64,000 bases of DNA. Source: Pseudomonas putida (GTDB taxonomy: Bacteria > Pseudomonadota > Gammaproteobacteria > Pseudomonadales > Pseudomonadaceae). Under the pieces are notes generated by a model. The model did no database searches. It was not told the origin of the DNA and saw only the letters and a program-made list of their open reading frames with translations. The translations under genes and the position numbers were made by a program. Where the stretch lies: contig NZ_BSKJ01000014.1 of NCBI RefSeq assembly GCF_030159595.1, positions 83,317 to 147,316 on the forward strand. The letters are read 5' to 3'. Of the stretch, positions 28,967-38,318 are shown piece after piece (the stretch's first letter is position 1; each line of letters opens with the position of its first letter).

Positions 28967-30649
28967 TCAAGCAGCAGCTTTTTTGGTGGCTGCTTCGATA
29001 CGGCGAGTGATGTACCACTGCTGCGAAATCGACAGGCAGTTGTTCACAACCCAGTACAGCACCAGACCAGCCGGGAACCACAGGAAGAAGAAGGTGAAGA
29101 TGATCGGCATCATTTTCATCACCTTGGCCTGCATCGGATCCGGCGGCGTCGGGTTCAGGCGCTGCTGGATGAACATGGTGGCGCCCATGATGATCGGCAG
29201 GATGAAGAACGGATCCTTGATCGACAGGTCGGTAATCCACAGCATCCATGGGGCCTGGCGCATTTCAACGCTTTCCAGCAATACCCAGTACAGGGCCAGG
29301 AATACCGGCATCTGCACCAGGATCGGCAGGCAGCCGCCCAGCGGGTTGATCTTCTCTTTCTTGTACAGCTCCATCATCGCCTGGGACATCTTCTGGCGAT
29401 CATCACCGAAGCGTTCCTTCAGTGCGGCGAGCTTCGGCGCAACGGCACGCATGCGCGCCATGGAGCGGTAGCTGGCAGCCGACAGCGGGAAGAACAGGCC
29501 TTTGATCAGCATGGTCAGCACGATGATCGACCAGCCCCAGTTACCCAGCAGGCTGTGGATATGTTGCAGCAGCCAGAAGATCGGCTGGGCGATGAACCAC
29601 AGGAAACCGTAGTCGACGGTCAGTTCCAGGCCTGGGGACAACTCTTTCAGCTTGGACTGGATCTTCGGGCCGGCGTACAGCATGGCACTGGTTTCGACCT
29701 TGCCACCCGCAGGTACGCTGAGCGCTGGGCCGGTGTAGCCGATGATGTAGTTGCCCTGGCTGTCCTTGCGGGTCTGGACAACGTTGTTGTCCGATTTTGC
29801 CGGAATCCAGGCGGTCACGAAGTAGTGCTGCAGCCAGGCAACCCAGCCGCCAGACACATTTTCTTTCAAACTACCTTTGTCGATGTCCTTCATCGAGACT
29901 TTTTTGTAAGGCTCGGAAGCTGTCCACAGGGCTGCACCCAGGTAGGTTGCGGTGCCGGTTGCGGTACTCGAGGACGGATCGCCGCTGGCGTCGCGCTTGA
30001 GCTGGGCAAACATGTTGCCGCTCCAGGCCTGGCCACTCTGGTTGTCGATCAGATAGCTGACATTCAGGTCGTACTCACCGCGCTTGAAGCTGAAGCGCTT
30101 GATGTAGTTGACACCGTTGTCGCTGAACTTCAGGTCGACCACCAGTTGTTCCTGACCATCGGCCAGCTGGTAGCTCTTCTGCTCGGTGGCATACAGCGGG
30201 CGACCGCTGGCGCGGGCATCCGGGCCATTGGCACCGGTCAGGCCGCTTTGTGCCAGGTAAACACGCTCACCACCATTGTCGAACAACTGGAATGGAATGT
30301 TCGGGTGGTCTTGACGGCGTGGGTACTTCGGCAGGTTCAACTGGACGATGTCACCACCGACCGGATCGATAGCCAGTTCCAGGACGTCGGTCTTGACTCG
30401 GATCAGGTCCTTGCTGAGTGCGACCGGTGCCAATTCGGCAGGGCTCGATTCAGCGTTGGCGCTCGGTACATCGGCGCTGGCACCGTTGTTACCGGCCGGC
30501 ACGCCATCGGGCAAGCCCGGAGCAACAGTGCTGGCAGCAGTATTCTGAGTCGGCAGGGCAGCCTGGCCGTAGTCATCGTTCCACTTCAGGACCATGACGT
30601 AGGACACGACTGCCAGCGCGGCGATCAGGATCGTGCGTTTAATATCCAT
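28967..30649 (-). CDS. yidC: Membrane protein insertase YidC
   Basis: 560 residues. N-terminal membrane anchor (about 5-22), a Pro/Ala/Ser-rich linker, a large periplasmic beta-sandwich (about 60-340) and a C-terminal five-helix insertase core (from about 360) containing the conserved NPLGGCLPILVQMPVFLALY segment. It inserts membrane proteins such as AtpE alone or with Sec. It lies 2 bp downstream of yidD. Confidence 0.97.
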   Translation of the reverse strand: MDIKRTILIAALAVVSYVMVLKWNDDYGQAALPTQNTAASTVAPGLPDGVPAGNNGASADVPSANAESSPAELAPVALSKDLIRVKTDVLELAIDPVGGDIVQLNLPKYPRRQDHPNIPFQLFDNGGERVYLAQSGLTGANGPDARASGRPLYATEQKSYQLADGQEQLVVDLKFSDNGVNYIKRFSFKRGEYDLNVSYLIDNQSGQAWSGNMFAQLKRDASGDPSSSTATGTATYLGAALWTASEPYKKVSMKDIDKGSLKENVSGGWVAWLQHYFVTAWIPAKSDNNVVQTRKDSQGNYIIGYTGPALSVPAGGKVETSAMLYAGPKIQSKLKELSPGLELTVDYGFLWFIAQPIFWLLQHIHSLLGNWGWSIIVLTMLIKGLFFPLSAASYRSMARMRAVAPKLAALKERFGDDRQKMSQAMMELYKKEKINPLGGCLPILVQMPVFLALYWVLLESVEMRQAPWMLWITDLSIKDPFFILPIIMGATMFIQQRLNPTPPDPMQAKVMKMMPIIFTFFFLWFPAGLVLYWVVNNCLSISQQWYITRRIEAATKKAAA

Positions 30650-30651
30650 GA

Positions 30652-30897
30652 TTACTCGGCTATCGAAGAAGTTCGGGAGGAAGGAGCGGGGGGAACGGGG
30701 TCGAAACCGCCGTCATTCCACGGATGACAACGCCCCAGGCGACGAACGGCTAGCCACCCACCACGCCAGAGGCCATGGTTTTCGATGGCTTCTTGAGCGT
30801 AACAGGAGCAACTGGGGAAAAAACGACAGTGATTGGCCATCAGAGGACTAATGGCGTAACGGTAAAACTGGATCGGAACGAGTGCCAGTTTACGCAT
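30652..30897 (-). CDS. yidD: Membrane protein insertion efficiency factor YidD
   Basis: 81 residues. The core YRYAISPLMANHCRFFPSCS and CYAQEAIENHG match the YidD/alpha-haemolysin family; the protein is membrane-associated by an N-terminal amphipathic helix. It overlaps the end of rnpA by 8 bp and precedes yidC, as is conserved. Confidence 0.94.
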   Translation of the reverse strand: MRKLALVPIQFYRYAISPLMANHCRFFPSCSCYAQEAIENHGLWRGGWLAVRRLGRCHPWNDGGFDPVPPAPSSRTSSIAE

Positions 30898-31294
30898 CTT
30901 GACTGTCTACCCCTGCGGAATTGGCGGTGACTGCTGGTGTTGGCCGGCTACGCGCCAGGCGTTTCCAGAGTTTGCCAAAGTGTTGGTGCAATTCCGGGTT
31001 TTCTACCTCACCCAATCCCTTGCGCGCGACGATCACAATGTCCAGGCCGGCAAGCAATTGCTGGTTCAGACGAAAGGAATCGCGCATCAAGCGCTTGAGT
31101 CGGTTGCGTTGAACAGCGAGCTTGACGCTCTTCTTGCCGATCACCAGGCCGAGGCGTGGGTGATCGAGGCCGTTCTCGCGAGCAAGGATCAGCAGGTTTT
31201 TCCCTGGAACCTTGCCGGTTGGGGAGTCGAAGACCGCTTTGAAGTGCCGGGGTGTAAGCAGTCGCTTTTCCCGACTGAAGTCCTGACTCACCAC
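30890..31294 (-). CDS. rnpA: Ribonuclease P protein component
   Basis: 134 residues if started at the first of two tandem GTG codons (31294; the second is at 31291). The sequence continues SQDFSREKRLLTPRHF and contains the RNR-type motif AVQRNRLKRLMRDSFR, which contacts P RNA and the pre-tRNA leader. The frame stays open upstream, but longer forms do not match family length. It follows rpmH by 13 bp. Confidence 0.94.
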   Translation of the reverse strand: MVSQDFSREKRLLTPRHFKAVFDSPTGKVPGKNLLILARENGLDHPRLGLVIGKKSVKLAVQRNRLKRLMRDSFRLNQQLLAGLDIVIVARKGLGEVENPELHQHFGKLWKRLARSRPTPAVTANSAGVDSQDA

Positions 31295-31307
31295 CTGTGC
31301 CGAAAAA

Positions 31308-31442
31308 TCAAATGGCCAGACGCTTACGGCCTTTGGCACGACGACGCGACAGAACAGCGCGGCCGTTCTTGGTAGCCATACGGGCACGGAAACCGTGGGT
31401 GCGGGCGCGCTTGATGGTGCTTGGTTGGAAAGTACGTTTCAT
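31308..31442 (-). CDS. rpmH: 50S ribosomal protein L34
   Basis: 44 residues, MKRTFQPSTIKRARTHGF at the N-terminus and ending KGRKRLAI, the complete L34 sequence. First gene of the rpmH-rnpA-yidD-yidC unit; a good sigma-70 promoter lies upstream at 31503-31531. The oriC gap begins behind it. Confidence 0.97.
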   Translation of the reverse strand: MKRTFQPSTIKRARTHGFRARMATKNGRAVLSRRRAKGRKRLAI

Positions 31443-31502
31443 GGCGTGTTACCTGGTTTGTCGACGACGGGCCGGGATGGCCCCCTTTTTAAGAGACCGG
31501 CG

Positions 31503-31531
31503 ATTCTAGAGAAAGCAAGCCCATAGGTCAA
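31503..31531 (-). promoter_or_regulatory. Sigma-70 promoter of rpmH-rnpA
   Basis: On the minus strand TTGACC (31531-31526) and TAGAAT (31508-31503) are separated by 17 bases, close to consensus. The predicted transcript starts about 55 bases before the rpmH ATG. Confidence 0.8.
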
Positions 31532-31624
31532 TTTCCAACCAGCCTTTCCCTATAGAGCGTGTGATGGACGGTGCCTGCTCGGCCCCTCCCAAGGGGTGCT
31601 TGATCGGGCACGCGAATCGGGGAC

Positions 31625-31970
31625 AACATGAAAAAAAAGAAGAGACATATAAAAAGCTTTTCTGAAGAACTTATAAATCTTAAGTGGATAACCTTCTGTG
31701 GATAACCTTCTACAGGCCATAAAATACGGGCTGTACAGCGTTTTATAACTGTGTTCTGAACCGGTGCTCCACCTGTTTTGATCGTGAGCGCAAGCTGTGG
31801 ATTAAAATGCCACTTACCCACAGGGCGGTTATCAACAGGTCGGTGCTCAGGGTTGTGCATAGACCTCAAGGGTGTTTATCCACAGGGCTTATTCACAGTG
31901 TCGAAATGCCGTTTTGGGCGATAAATGGCTGTTTTGTCATGGATACCAACGTGTCCACATGTGGATAACT
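31625..31970. other. oriC: Chromosomal replication origin oriC
   Basis: Between rpmH and dnaA (31443-32037). Exact DnaA boxes: TGTGGATAA at 31697-31705 and 31960-31968, TTATCCACA at 31876-31884, TTATTCACA at 31889-31897. One-mismatch boxes: 31683-31691, 31796-31804, 31814-31822, 31829-31837, 31854-31862. An AT-rich tract at about 31628-31682 is the likely unwinding element. Position and layout match the pseudomonad origin. The box at 31960 lies just upstream of a TACAAT (31985-31990) that may be the dnaA -10, suggesting DnaA autoregulation. Confidence 0.92.
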
Positions 31971-32037
31971 GAGCGCTCGACCGGTACAATGGCGGTTTGC
32001 TTTTGCCTCATCCGGCTTTCAAACTCAGGGGATATCC

Positions 32038-33567
32038 GTGTCAGTGGAACTTTGGCAGCAGTGCGTGGAGCTTCTGCGCGATGAACTGCCTGCCCAGCAA
32101 TTCAACACCTGGATCCGTCCGCTACAGGTCGAAGCCGAAGGCGACGAGTTGCGCGTCTATGCGCCTAACCGTTTCGTTCTCGATTGGGTCAATGAAAAGT
32201 ACCTGGGGCGTCTGCTCGAGCTGTTAGGTGAAAACGGCAGCGGTATTGCGCCTGCCCTTTCCTTATTAATAGGTAGCCGGCGCAGCTCGGCGCCGCGTGC
32301 CGCGCCCAACGCACCGGTCAGTGCCGCCGTGGCTGCTTCGCTGGCCCAGGGTCAGGCACACAAGCCTGCTCCGGTGGCACCGGTCGAACCTGTTGCCGTG
32401 GCGGTGGCTGAGCCGGTATTGGTCGATGATCTGGCCGAACCTTCCTCACGCGACAGCTTCGATGCCATGGCCGAAACGGCTGTGGCACCCGCCATTGGCG
32501 GCCGGGCCGAACAGCGTACTGTGCAGGTTGAAGGTGCGCTCAAGCACACCAGTTACCTGAACCGCACCTTCACCTTCGAGACCTTCGTCGAGGGTAAGTC
32601 GAACCAGTTGGCGCGTGCGGCTGCCTGGCAGGTGGCGGACAACCCCAAGCATGGCTACAACCCGCTGTTCCTGTATGGTGGTGTGGGCCTGGGTAAAACC
32701 CACCTTATGCATGCTGTGGGTAACCACCTGCTGAAGAAGAACCCGAACGCGAAGGTCGTGTACCTGCACTCGGAGCGCTTCGTCGCAGATATGGTCAAGG
32801 CTTTGCAGCTCAATGCCATCAACGAATTCAAGCGCTTCTACCGCTCGGTGGATGCATTGCTGATTGACGATATTCAGTTCTTCGCCCGCAAAGAGCGCTC
32901 ACAGGAAGAGTTTTTCCACACCTTCAACGCCTTGCTTGAGGGGGGCCAACAGGTAATTCTTACCTCTGACCGCTACCCCAAGGAGATTGAAGGCCTGGAG
33001 GAGCGCCTGAAGTCGCGCTTTGGTTGGGGCCTGACGGTGGCAGTCGAGCCACCTGAGCTGGAAACCCGCGTAGCCATCCTGATGAAGAAGGCTGACCAGG
33101 CAAAGGTTGAGCTACCGCACGACGCCGCCTTCTTCATTGCCCAGCGCATCCGCTCCAACGTCCGTGAGCTGGAAGGTGCACTCAAGCGGGTGATCGCCCA
33201 CTCGCACTTCATGGGCCGCGATATCACCATCGAGCTGATCCGTGAGTCTTTGAAAGACCTGCTGGCGCTGCAGGACAAACTGGTCAGTGTGGATAACATT
33301 CAGCGTACCGTCGCCGAGTACTACAAGATCAAGATCTCCGATCTGTTGTCCAAGCGGCGTTCACGTTCTGTCGCGCGTCCGCGCCAGGTGGCCATGGCGC
33401 TGTCCAAGGAGCTGACCAACCACAGTCTGCCGGAAATCGGAGATATGTTCGGTGGCCGCGACCATACGACGGTGCTGCACGCCTGTCGCAAAATCAATGA
33501 ACTGAAGGAATCCGACGCGGACATCCGCGAGGACTACAAGAACCTGCTGCGGACGCTGACGACCTGA
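32038..33567 (+). CDS. dnaA: Chromosomal replication initiator DnaA
   Basis: 509 residues from the GTG at 32038, preceded by AGGGGAT. Domain I (SVELWQQCVELLRDELPAQQ), an Ala/Pro-rich linker (about 85-170), the AAA+ domain with GGVGLGKTHLMHAVG (about 214) and DIQFF, and the DNA-binding domain with GGRDHTTVLHACRKI near residue 470. It melts oriC and loads DnaB. Operon order dnaA-dnaN-recF-gyrB. Confidence 0.98.
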   Translation: MSVELWQQCVELLRDELPAQQFNTWIRPLQVEAEGDELRVYAPNRFVLDWVNEKYLGRLLELLGENGSGIAPALSLLIGSRRSSAPRAAPNAPVSAAVAASLAQGQAHKPAPVAPVEPVAVAVAEPVLVDDLAEPSSRDSFDAMAETAVAPAIGGRAEQRTVQVEGALKHTSYLNRTFTFETFVEGKSNQLARAAAWQVADNPKHGYNPLFLYGGVGLGKTHLMHAVGNHLLKKNPNAKVVYLHSERFVADMVKALQLNAINEFKRFYRSVDALLIDDIQFFARKERSQEEFFHTFNALLEGGQQVILTSDRYPKEIEGLEERLKSRFGWGLTVAVEPPELETRVAILMKKADQAKVELPHDAAFFIAQRIRSNVRELEGALKRVIAHSHFMGRDITIELIRESLKDLLALQDKLVSVDNIQRTVAEYYKIKISDLLSKRRSRSVARPRQVAMALSKELTNHSLPEIGDMFGGRDHTTVLHACRKINELKESDADIREDYKNLLRTLTT

Positions 33568-33607
33568 TGGCCGTCTGCGCAGCTAATTGAAGGCAAGGGA
33601 CTAGACC

Positions 33608-34711
33608 ATGCATTTCACCATTCAACGCGAAGCCCTGTTGAAACCCCTGCAACTGGTCGCCGGTGTCGTCGAGCGCCGTCAGACCTTGCCGGTCCTGTCC
33701 AACGTATTGCTGGTCGTGCAAGGCCAGCAACTGTCGTTGACCGGTACCGACCTGGAAGTCGAACTGGTAGGCCGCGTGCAACTGGAAGAGCCGGCTGAGC
33801 CTGGCGAAATCACTGTCCCGGCACGCAAGCTGATGGATATCTGCAAAAGCCTGCCGAACGATGCCCTGATCGATATCAAGGTTGATGAGCAGAAATTGTT
33901 GGTCAAGGCCGGCCGCAGCCGCTTTACCCTGTCGACCCTGCCTGCCAATGATTTCCCTACCGTGGAAGAAGGCCCAGGCTCGCTGACCTGCAACCTGGAG
34001 CAGAGCAAGCTGCGCCGCTTGATTGAGCGCACCAGCTTCGCCATGGCCCAGCAGGATGTGCGCTATTACCTCAACGGCATGTTGCTGGAGGTTTCCCGAA
34101 ACACCCTACGTGCGGTATCCACCGACGGCCACCGCTTGGCACTGTGCTCCATGACTGCGCCAATCGAGCAGGATGATCGCCATCAGGTTATCGTGCCGCG
34201 CAAAGGTATCCTGGAGCTGGCGCGCCTTCTGACCGATCCGGAAGGTATGGTCAGCATTGTCCTGGGGCAGCACCATATCCGCGCTACCACCGGTGAATTC
34301 ACCTTCACCTCTAAGTTGGTAGACGGTAAGTTCCCGGACTACGAGCGAGTACTGCCCAAGGGCGGCGACAAACTGGTTGTCGGCGATCGCCAGGCGCTGC
34401 GTGAAGCCTTCAGCCGTACTGCGATTCTTTCCAACGAAAAATACCGCGGTATCCGCTTGCAACTGGCTGCTGGCCAACTGAAGATCCAGGCTAACAACCC
34501 CGAGCAGGAAGAAGCTGAAGAAGAGATCAGCGTGGACTACGAGGGTAGCTCGCTGGAAATCGGCTTTAACGTCAGCTACCTGCTGGACGTGCTGGGCGTG
34601 ATGACTACCGAGCAAGTTCGTCTGATCCTGTCCGATTCCAACAGCAGTGCCTTGCTGCAGGAAGCTGGCAATGACGATTCTTCCTACGTTGTCATGCCGA
34701 TGCGTCTGTAA
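33608..34711 (+). CDS. dnaN: DNA polymerase III beta sliding clamp
   Basis: 367 residues in three repeated clamp domains; starts MHFTIQREALLKPLQLVAGV and ends SSYVVMPMRL, the hydrophobic-pocket C-terminus typical of beta clamps. It tethers Pol III and other factors to DNA. It lies 40 bp after dnaA. Confidence 0.98.
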   Translation: MHFTIQREALLKPLQLVAGVVERRQTLPVLSNVLLVVQGQQLSLTGTDLEVELVGRVQLEEPAEPGEITVPARKLMDICKSLPNDALIDIKVDEQKLLVKAGRSRFTLSTLPANDFPTVEEGPGSLTCNLEQSKLRRLIERTSFAMAQQDVRYYLNGMLLEVSRNTLRAVSTDGHRLALCSMTAPIEQDDRHQVIVPRKGILELARLLTDPEGMVSIVLGQHHIRATTGEFTFTSKLVDGKFPDYERVLPKGGDKLVVGDRQALREAFSRTAILSNEKYRGIRLQLAAGQLKIQANNPEQEEAEEEISVDYEGSSLEIGFNVSYLLDVLGVMTTEQVRLILSDSNSSALLQEAGNDDSSYVVMPMRL

Positions 34712-34726
34712 CCTGAAGCAGGCGAA

Positions 34727-35830
34727 ATGTCCCTTCGACGTATCATGGTCACCGCGGTGCGCAACTTGCACCCGGTGACACTCTCGCCCTCCCCCCGCAT
34801 CAACATCCTTTACGGCGCCAACGGCAGTGGCAAGACCAGTGTGCTTGAGGCCGTGCACTTGCTCGGGCTGGCACGCTCATTTCGCAGCACCCGGCTGAAC
34901 CCGGTCATCCAATACGAACAGCCTGCCTGCACCGTATTTGGCGAGGTGCAGTTGGCCGAAGGTAGCACCAGCAACCTGGGTGTGTCCCGAGAGCGGCAGG
35001 GAGAATTCACCATACGCATCGATGGGCAGAATGCGCGTAGCGCCGCCCAGCTGGCGGAGTTGTTGCCGCTGCAGCTCATCAATCCAGACAGTTTCCGACT
35101 GTTGGAAGGTGCCCCGAAAATCCGCCGGCAGTTCCTGGACTGGGGGGTGTTCCACGTGGAACCTCGCTTCCTGCCTGCTTGGCAACGGCTGCAGAAGGCG
35201 CTGCGGCAGCGGAACTCATGGTTGCGTCATGGTACACTTGACCCAGCTTCGCAAGCCGCCTGGGACCGGGAATTGTGCCTGGCCAGCGCGGAAATAGATG
35301 AATACCGTCGCAACTACATCAAGGCCTTGAAGCCCGTCTTCGAGCGAACCCTGAGCGAACTGGTCGAGCTGGACGGGTTGACCCTGAGCTACTACCGAGG
35401 CTGGGACAAGGACCGGGAACTGCAAGAAGTACTCGCTTCCTCTCTCCTTCGCGATCAGCAGATGGGCCATACCCAGGCCGGTCCGCAGCGTGCTGATCTG
35501 CGTCTCCGTCTGTCTGCCAATAACGCAGCCGACATCCTGTCGCGTGGTCAGCAAAAGCTGGTGGTGTGCGCATTGCGCATTGCCCAAGGCCACCTCGTCA
35601 GTCAGGCTCGCCGCGGTCACTGTATTTATCTCGTGGATGACTTGCCGTCCGAGCTGGACGACCAGCATCGCCGCGCGCTGTGCCGCTTGCTAGAAGAATT
35701 ACGCTGCCAGGTGTTCATCACCTGTGTAGATCACGAATTACTGAGGGAAGGCTGGCAGACGGAAACGCCAGTTGCTTTGTTCCACGTGGAACAAGGCCGT
35801 ATCACCCAGACCCACGACCATCGGGAGTGA
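34727..35830 (+). CDS. recF: DNA replication and repair protein RecF
   Basis: 367 residues. Walker A GANGSGKTSVLEA (about 30-42), and a C-terminal ABC signature/Walker B region (ILSRGQQKLVVCAL, IYLVDDLPSELD). It loads RecA at single-stranded gaps with RecOR. Two parS cores are embedded in its coding sequence (35149-35162 and 35779-35792). The stop lies 4 bp before gyrB. Confidence 0.97.
   Translation: MSLRRIMVTAVRNLHPVTLSPSPRINILYGANGSGKTSVLEAVHLLGLARSFRSTRLNPVIQYEQPACTVFGEVQLAEGSTSNLGVSRERQGEFTIRIDGQNARSAAQLAELLPLQLINPDSFRLLEGAPKIRRQFLDWGVFHVEPRFLPAWQRLQKALRQRNSWLRHGTLDPASQAAWDRELCLASAEIDEYRRNYIKALKPVFERTLSELVELDGLTLSYYRGWDKDRELQEVLASSLLRDQQMGHTQAGPQRADLRLRLSANNAADILSRGQQKLVVCALRIAQGHLVSQARRGHCIYLVDDLPSELDDQHRRALCRLLEELRCQVFITCVDHELLREGWQTETPVALFHVEQGRITQTHDHRE
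35149..35162. promoter_or_regulatory. parS core in recF
   Basis: GTTCCACGTGGAAC is an exact 14-bp palindrome; the 16-bp extension is asymmetric (T left, C right). It is a likely ParB loading site about 3.3 kb from oriC. Confidence 0.85.
35778..35793. promoter_or_regulatory. parS site (full 16-bp palindrome) at the recF 3' end
   Basis: TGTTCCACGTGGAACA is perfectly symmetric over 16 bp, and over 18 bp with the flanking T and A. It is the best parS site in the window. Confidence 0.92.
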
Positions 35831-35834
35831 AGGC

Positions 35835-38255
35835 ATGAGCGAAAATCAAACGTACGACTCCTCCAGCATCAAGGTGCTGAAAGGTTTGGATGCCGTACGC
35901 AAGCGTCCCGGCATGTACATTGGCGACACCGATGATGGTAGCGGCCTGCACCACATGGTCTTCGAAGTGGTCGACAACTCGATCGACGAAGCCCTCGCCG
36001 GTCACTGCGATGACATCACCGTCATTATCCACCCGGACGAATCCATCAGTGTCCGCGACAACGGTCGCGGCATTCCGGTCGATGTTCATAAAGAAGAAGG
36101 CGTTTCCGCAGCCGAGGTCATCATGACTGTGCTGCACGCCGGCGGTAAGTTCGACGACAACTCCTACAAGGTATCTGGTGGCCTGCATGGCGTAGGTGTT
36201 TCGGTCGTGAATGCCCTGTCCGAGAAGCTGATTCTGACCGTTCGCCGTAGCGGCAAGATCTGGGAACAGACCTACGTTCACGGTGTTCCACAAGCGCCTA
36301 TGGCGGTTGTCGGTGATAGCGAAACCACGGGTACCCACATCCATTTCAAGCCTTCGGCTGAAACCTTCAAGAACATTCACTTCAGCTGGGACATCCTGGC
36401 CAAGCGTATTCGCGAGTTGTCGTTCCTCAACTCGGGCGTTGGCATTCTGCTGAAAGATGAGCGCAGCGGTAAGGAAGAGTTCTTCAAGTACGAAGGCGGC
36501 CTGCGCGCGTTCGTCGAGTACCTGAACACCAACAAGACGCCAGTCAACTCCCAGGTGTTCCACTTCAACGTTCAGCGTGACGATGGCGTGGGTGTGGAAG
36601 TCGCCCTGCAGTGGAACGACAGCTTCAACGAAAACCTGCTGTGCTTCACCAACAACATTCCGCAGCGTGACGGCGGTACTCACCTGGTGGGCTTCCGTTC
36701 CTCGCTGACGCGTAGCCTGAACAGCTACATCGAACAGGAAGGCCTGGCCAAGAAGAACAAGGTGGCGACCACGGGTGACGACGCTCGTGAAGGCCTGACC
36801 GCGATCATCTCGGTCAAGGTACCGGACCCTAAGTTCAGCTCGCAGACCAAAGACAAGCTGGTCTCCTCGGAGGTGAAAACCGCCGTGGAACAGGAGATGA
36901 ACAAGTACTTCTCCGACTTCCTGCTGGAGAACCCAAACGAGGCCAAGGCCGTCGTTGGCAAGATGATCGACGCCGCGCGTGCGCGTGAAGCGGCACGTAA
37001 AGCCCGTGAGATGACTCGCCGCAAAGGTGCACTGGATATCGCTGGCCTGCCAGGCAAACTGGCTGATTGCCAGGAGAAGGACCCTGCCCTTTCCGAACTG
37101 TACCTGGTGGAGGGTGACTCCGCCGGTGGCTCGGCCAAACAAGGCCGTAACCGGCGTACCCAGGCGATCTTGCCGCTGAAGGGTAAAATCCTCAACGTCG
37201 AGAAAGCACGCTTCGACAAGATGATCTCGTCCCAGGAAGTGGGCACGCTGATCACTGCACTGGGCTGTGGTATCGGCCGCGAAGAGTACAACATCGACAA
37301 GCTGCGTTATCACAACATCATCATCATGACCGATGCTGACGTTGACGGTTCGCACATCCGTACCCTGCTGTTGACCTTCTTCTTCCGTCAGTTGCCGGAG
37401 CTGGTCGAGCGCGGCTACATCTACATTGCCCAGCCTCCACTGTACAAGGTGAAAAAAGGCAAGCAGGAGCAGTACATCAAGGACGACGAGGCCATGGAAG
37501 AATACATGACCCAGTCGGCCCTGGAAGACGCAAGCCTGCACCTGGACGATTCGGCGCCAGCGGTTTCTGGTGTGCAGCTGGAAGTACTGGTGAATGAATT
37601 CCGTGGGGTCATGAAGACCCTCAAGCGCCTGTCGCGTTTGTACCCGGAAGAGCTGACCGAGCACTTCATCTACCTGCCGGAGGTGACCCTGGAGCAGTTG
37701 GGTGACCATGCGGTGATGCAAGCCTGGCTGGCCCAGTTCCAGGAACGTCTGAACAACAGCCAGAAGTCGGGCCTGGCTTACAAAGCCAGCCTGCGTGAAG
37801 ACAAAGAGCGCAACGTATGGCTGCCAGAAGTGGAAATCACCTCCCACGGCCTGGCCAGCTATGTCACCTTCAACCGCGACTTCTTCGGCAGCAATGATTA
37901 CCGGACGGTGGTCAACATTGGTTCCAAGCTGTCCAGCCTGTTGGGTGAAGGTGCTTATGTACAACGTGGTGAACGCCGTAAGGCAATCGTCGAGTTCAAG
38001 GAAGGCCTGGACTGGCTGATGAACGAGACCACCAAGCGCCACACCATCCAGCGATACAAAGGGCTGGGCGAGATGAACCCGGACCAGCTGTGGGAAACCA
38101 CCATGGACCCGACCGTTCGCCGTATGCTCAAGGTCACCATCGAGGATGCAATCGCAGCGGACCAGATCTTCAACACCCTGATGGGTGATGCGGTCGAGCC
38201 ACGTCGTGACTTCATTGAAAGCAACGCGCTGTCGGTGTCGAACCTGGACTTCTGA
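35835..38255 (+). CDS. gyrB: DNA gyrase subunit B
   Basis: 806 residues from ATG 35835 (AGTGAAGG upstream); the open frame extends further back into recF but is not the start. GHKL ATPase motifs (GGLHGVGVSVVNAL), TOPRIM motifs EGDSAGGSAKQGR and DADVDGSHIRTLL, and the gammaproteobacterial insert in the C-terminal half. With GyrA it introduces negative supercoils. The QGRNRRTQAILPLKGKILNV segment is the quinolone-resistance-determining region. Confidence 0.98.
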   Translation: MSENQTYDSSSIKVLKGLDAVRKRPGMYIGDTDDGSGLHHMVFEVVDNSIDEALAGHCDDITVIIHPDESISVRDNGRGIPVDVHKEEGVSAAEVIMTVLHAGGKFDDNSYKVSGGLHGVGVSVVNALSEKLILTVRRSGKIWEQTYVHGVPQAPMAVVGDSETTGTHIHFKPSAETFKNIHFSWDILAKRIRELSFLNSGVGILLKDERSGKEEFFKYEGGLRAFVEYLNTNKTPVNSQVFHFNVQRDDGVGVEVALQWNDSFNENLLCFTNNIPQRDGGTHLVGFRSSLTRSLNSYIEQEGLAKKNKVATTGDDAREGLTAIISVKVPDPKFSSQTKDKLVSSEVKTAVEQEMNKYFSDFLLENPNEAKAVVGKMIDAARAREAARKAREMTRRKGALDIAGLPGKLADCQEKDPALSELYLVEGDSAGGSAKQGRNRRTQAILPLKGKILNVEKARFDKMISSQEVGTLITALGCGIGREEYNIDKLRYHNIIIMTDADVDGSHIRTLLLTFFFRQLPELVERGYIYIAQPPLYKVKKGKQEQYIKDDEAMEEYMTQSALEDASLHLDDSAPAVSGVQLEVLVNEFRGVMKTLKRLSRLYPEELTEHFIYLPEVTLEQLGDHAVMQAWLAQFQERLNNSQKSGLAYKASLREDKERNVWLPEVEITSHGLASYVTFNRDFFGSNDYRTVVNIGSKLSSLLGEGAYVQRGERRKAIVEFKEGLDWLMNETTKRHTIQRYKGLGEMNPDQLWETTMDPTVRRMLKVTIEDAIAADQIFNTLMGDAVEPRRDFIESNALSVSNLDF

Positions 38256-38266
38256 TCAGGCGTAAA

Positions 38267-38316
38267 TTGACAGACACTAAAAAGCCCGCTGATGCGGGCT
38301 TTTTAGTGTCTGTCAA
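38267..38316. terminator. Bidirectional terminator after gyrB
   Basis: Two perfect 23-bp arms (38267-38289 and 38294-38316) surround a 4-base loop TGAT; the inner part is AAAAAGCCCGC/GCGGGCTTTTT. It serves gyrB on the plus strand and the RcnB-like gene on the minus strand. Arms this long are well beyond what a terminator needs. Confidence 0.92.
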
Positions 38317-38318
38317 AA

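Noticed and set aside
31528..31869. 113-codon minus-strand frame inside oriC
   Set aside because: Overlaps the DnaA boxes and the rpmH promoter; its sequence is made of origin repeats.
35802..38042. 746-codon open frame antisense to gyrB
   Set aside because: It mirrors gyrB in a GC-rich genome, where antisense frames stay open; the translation shows no family features.
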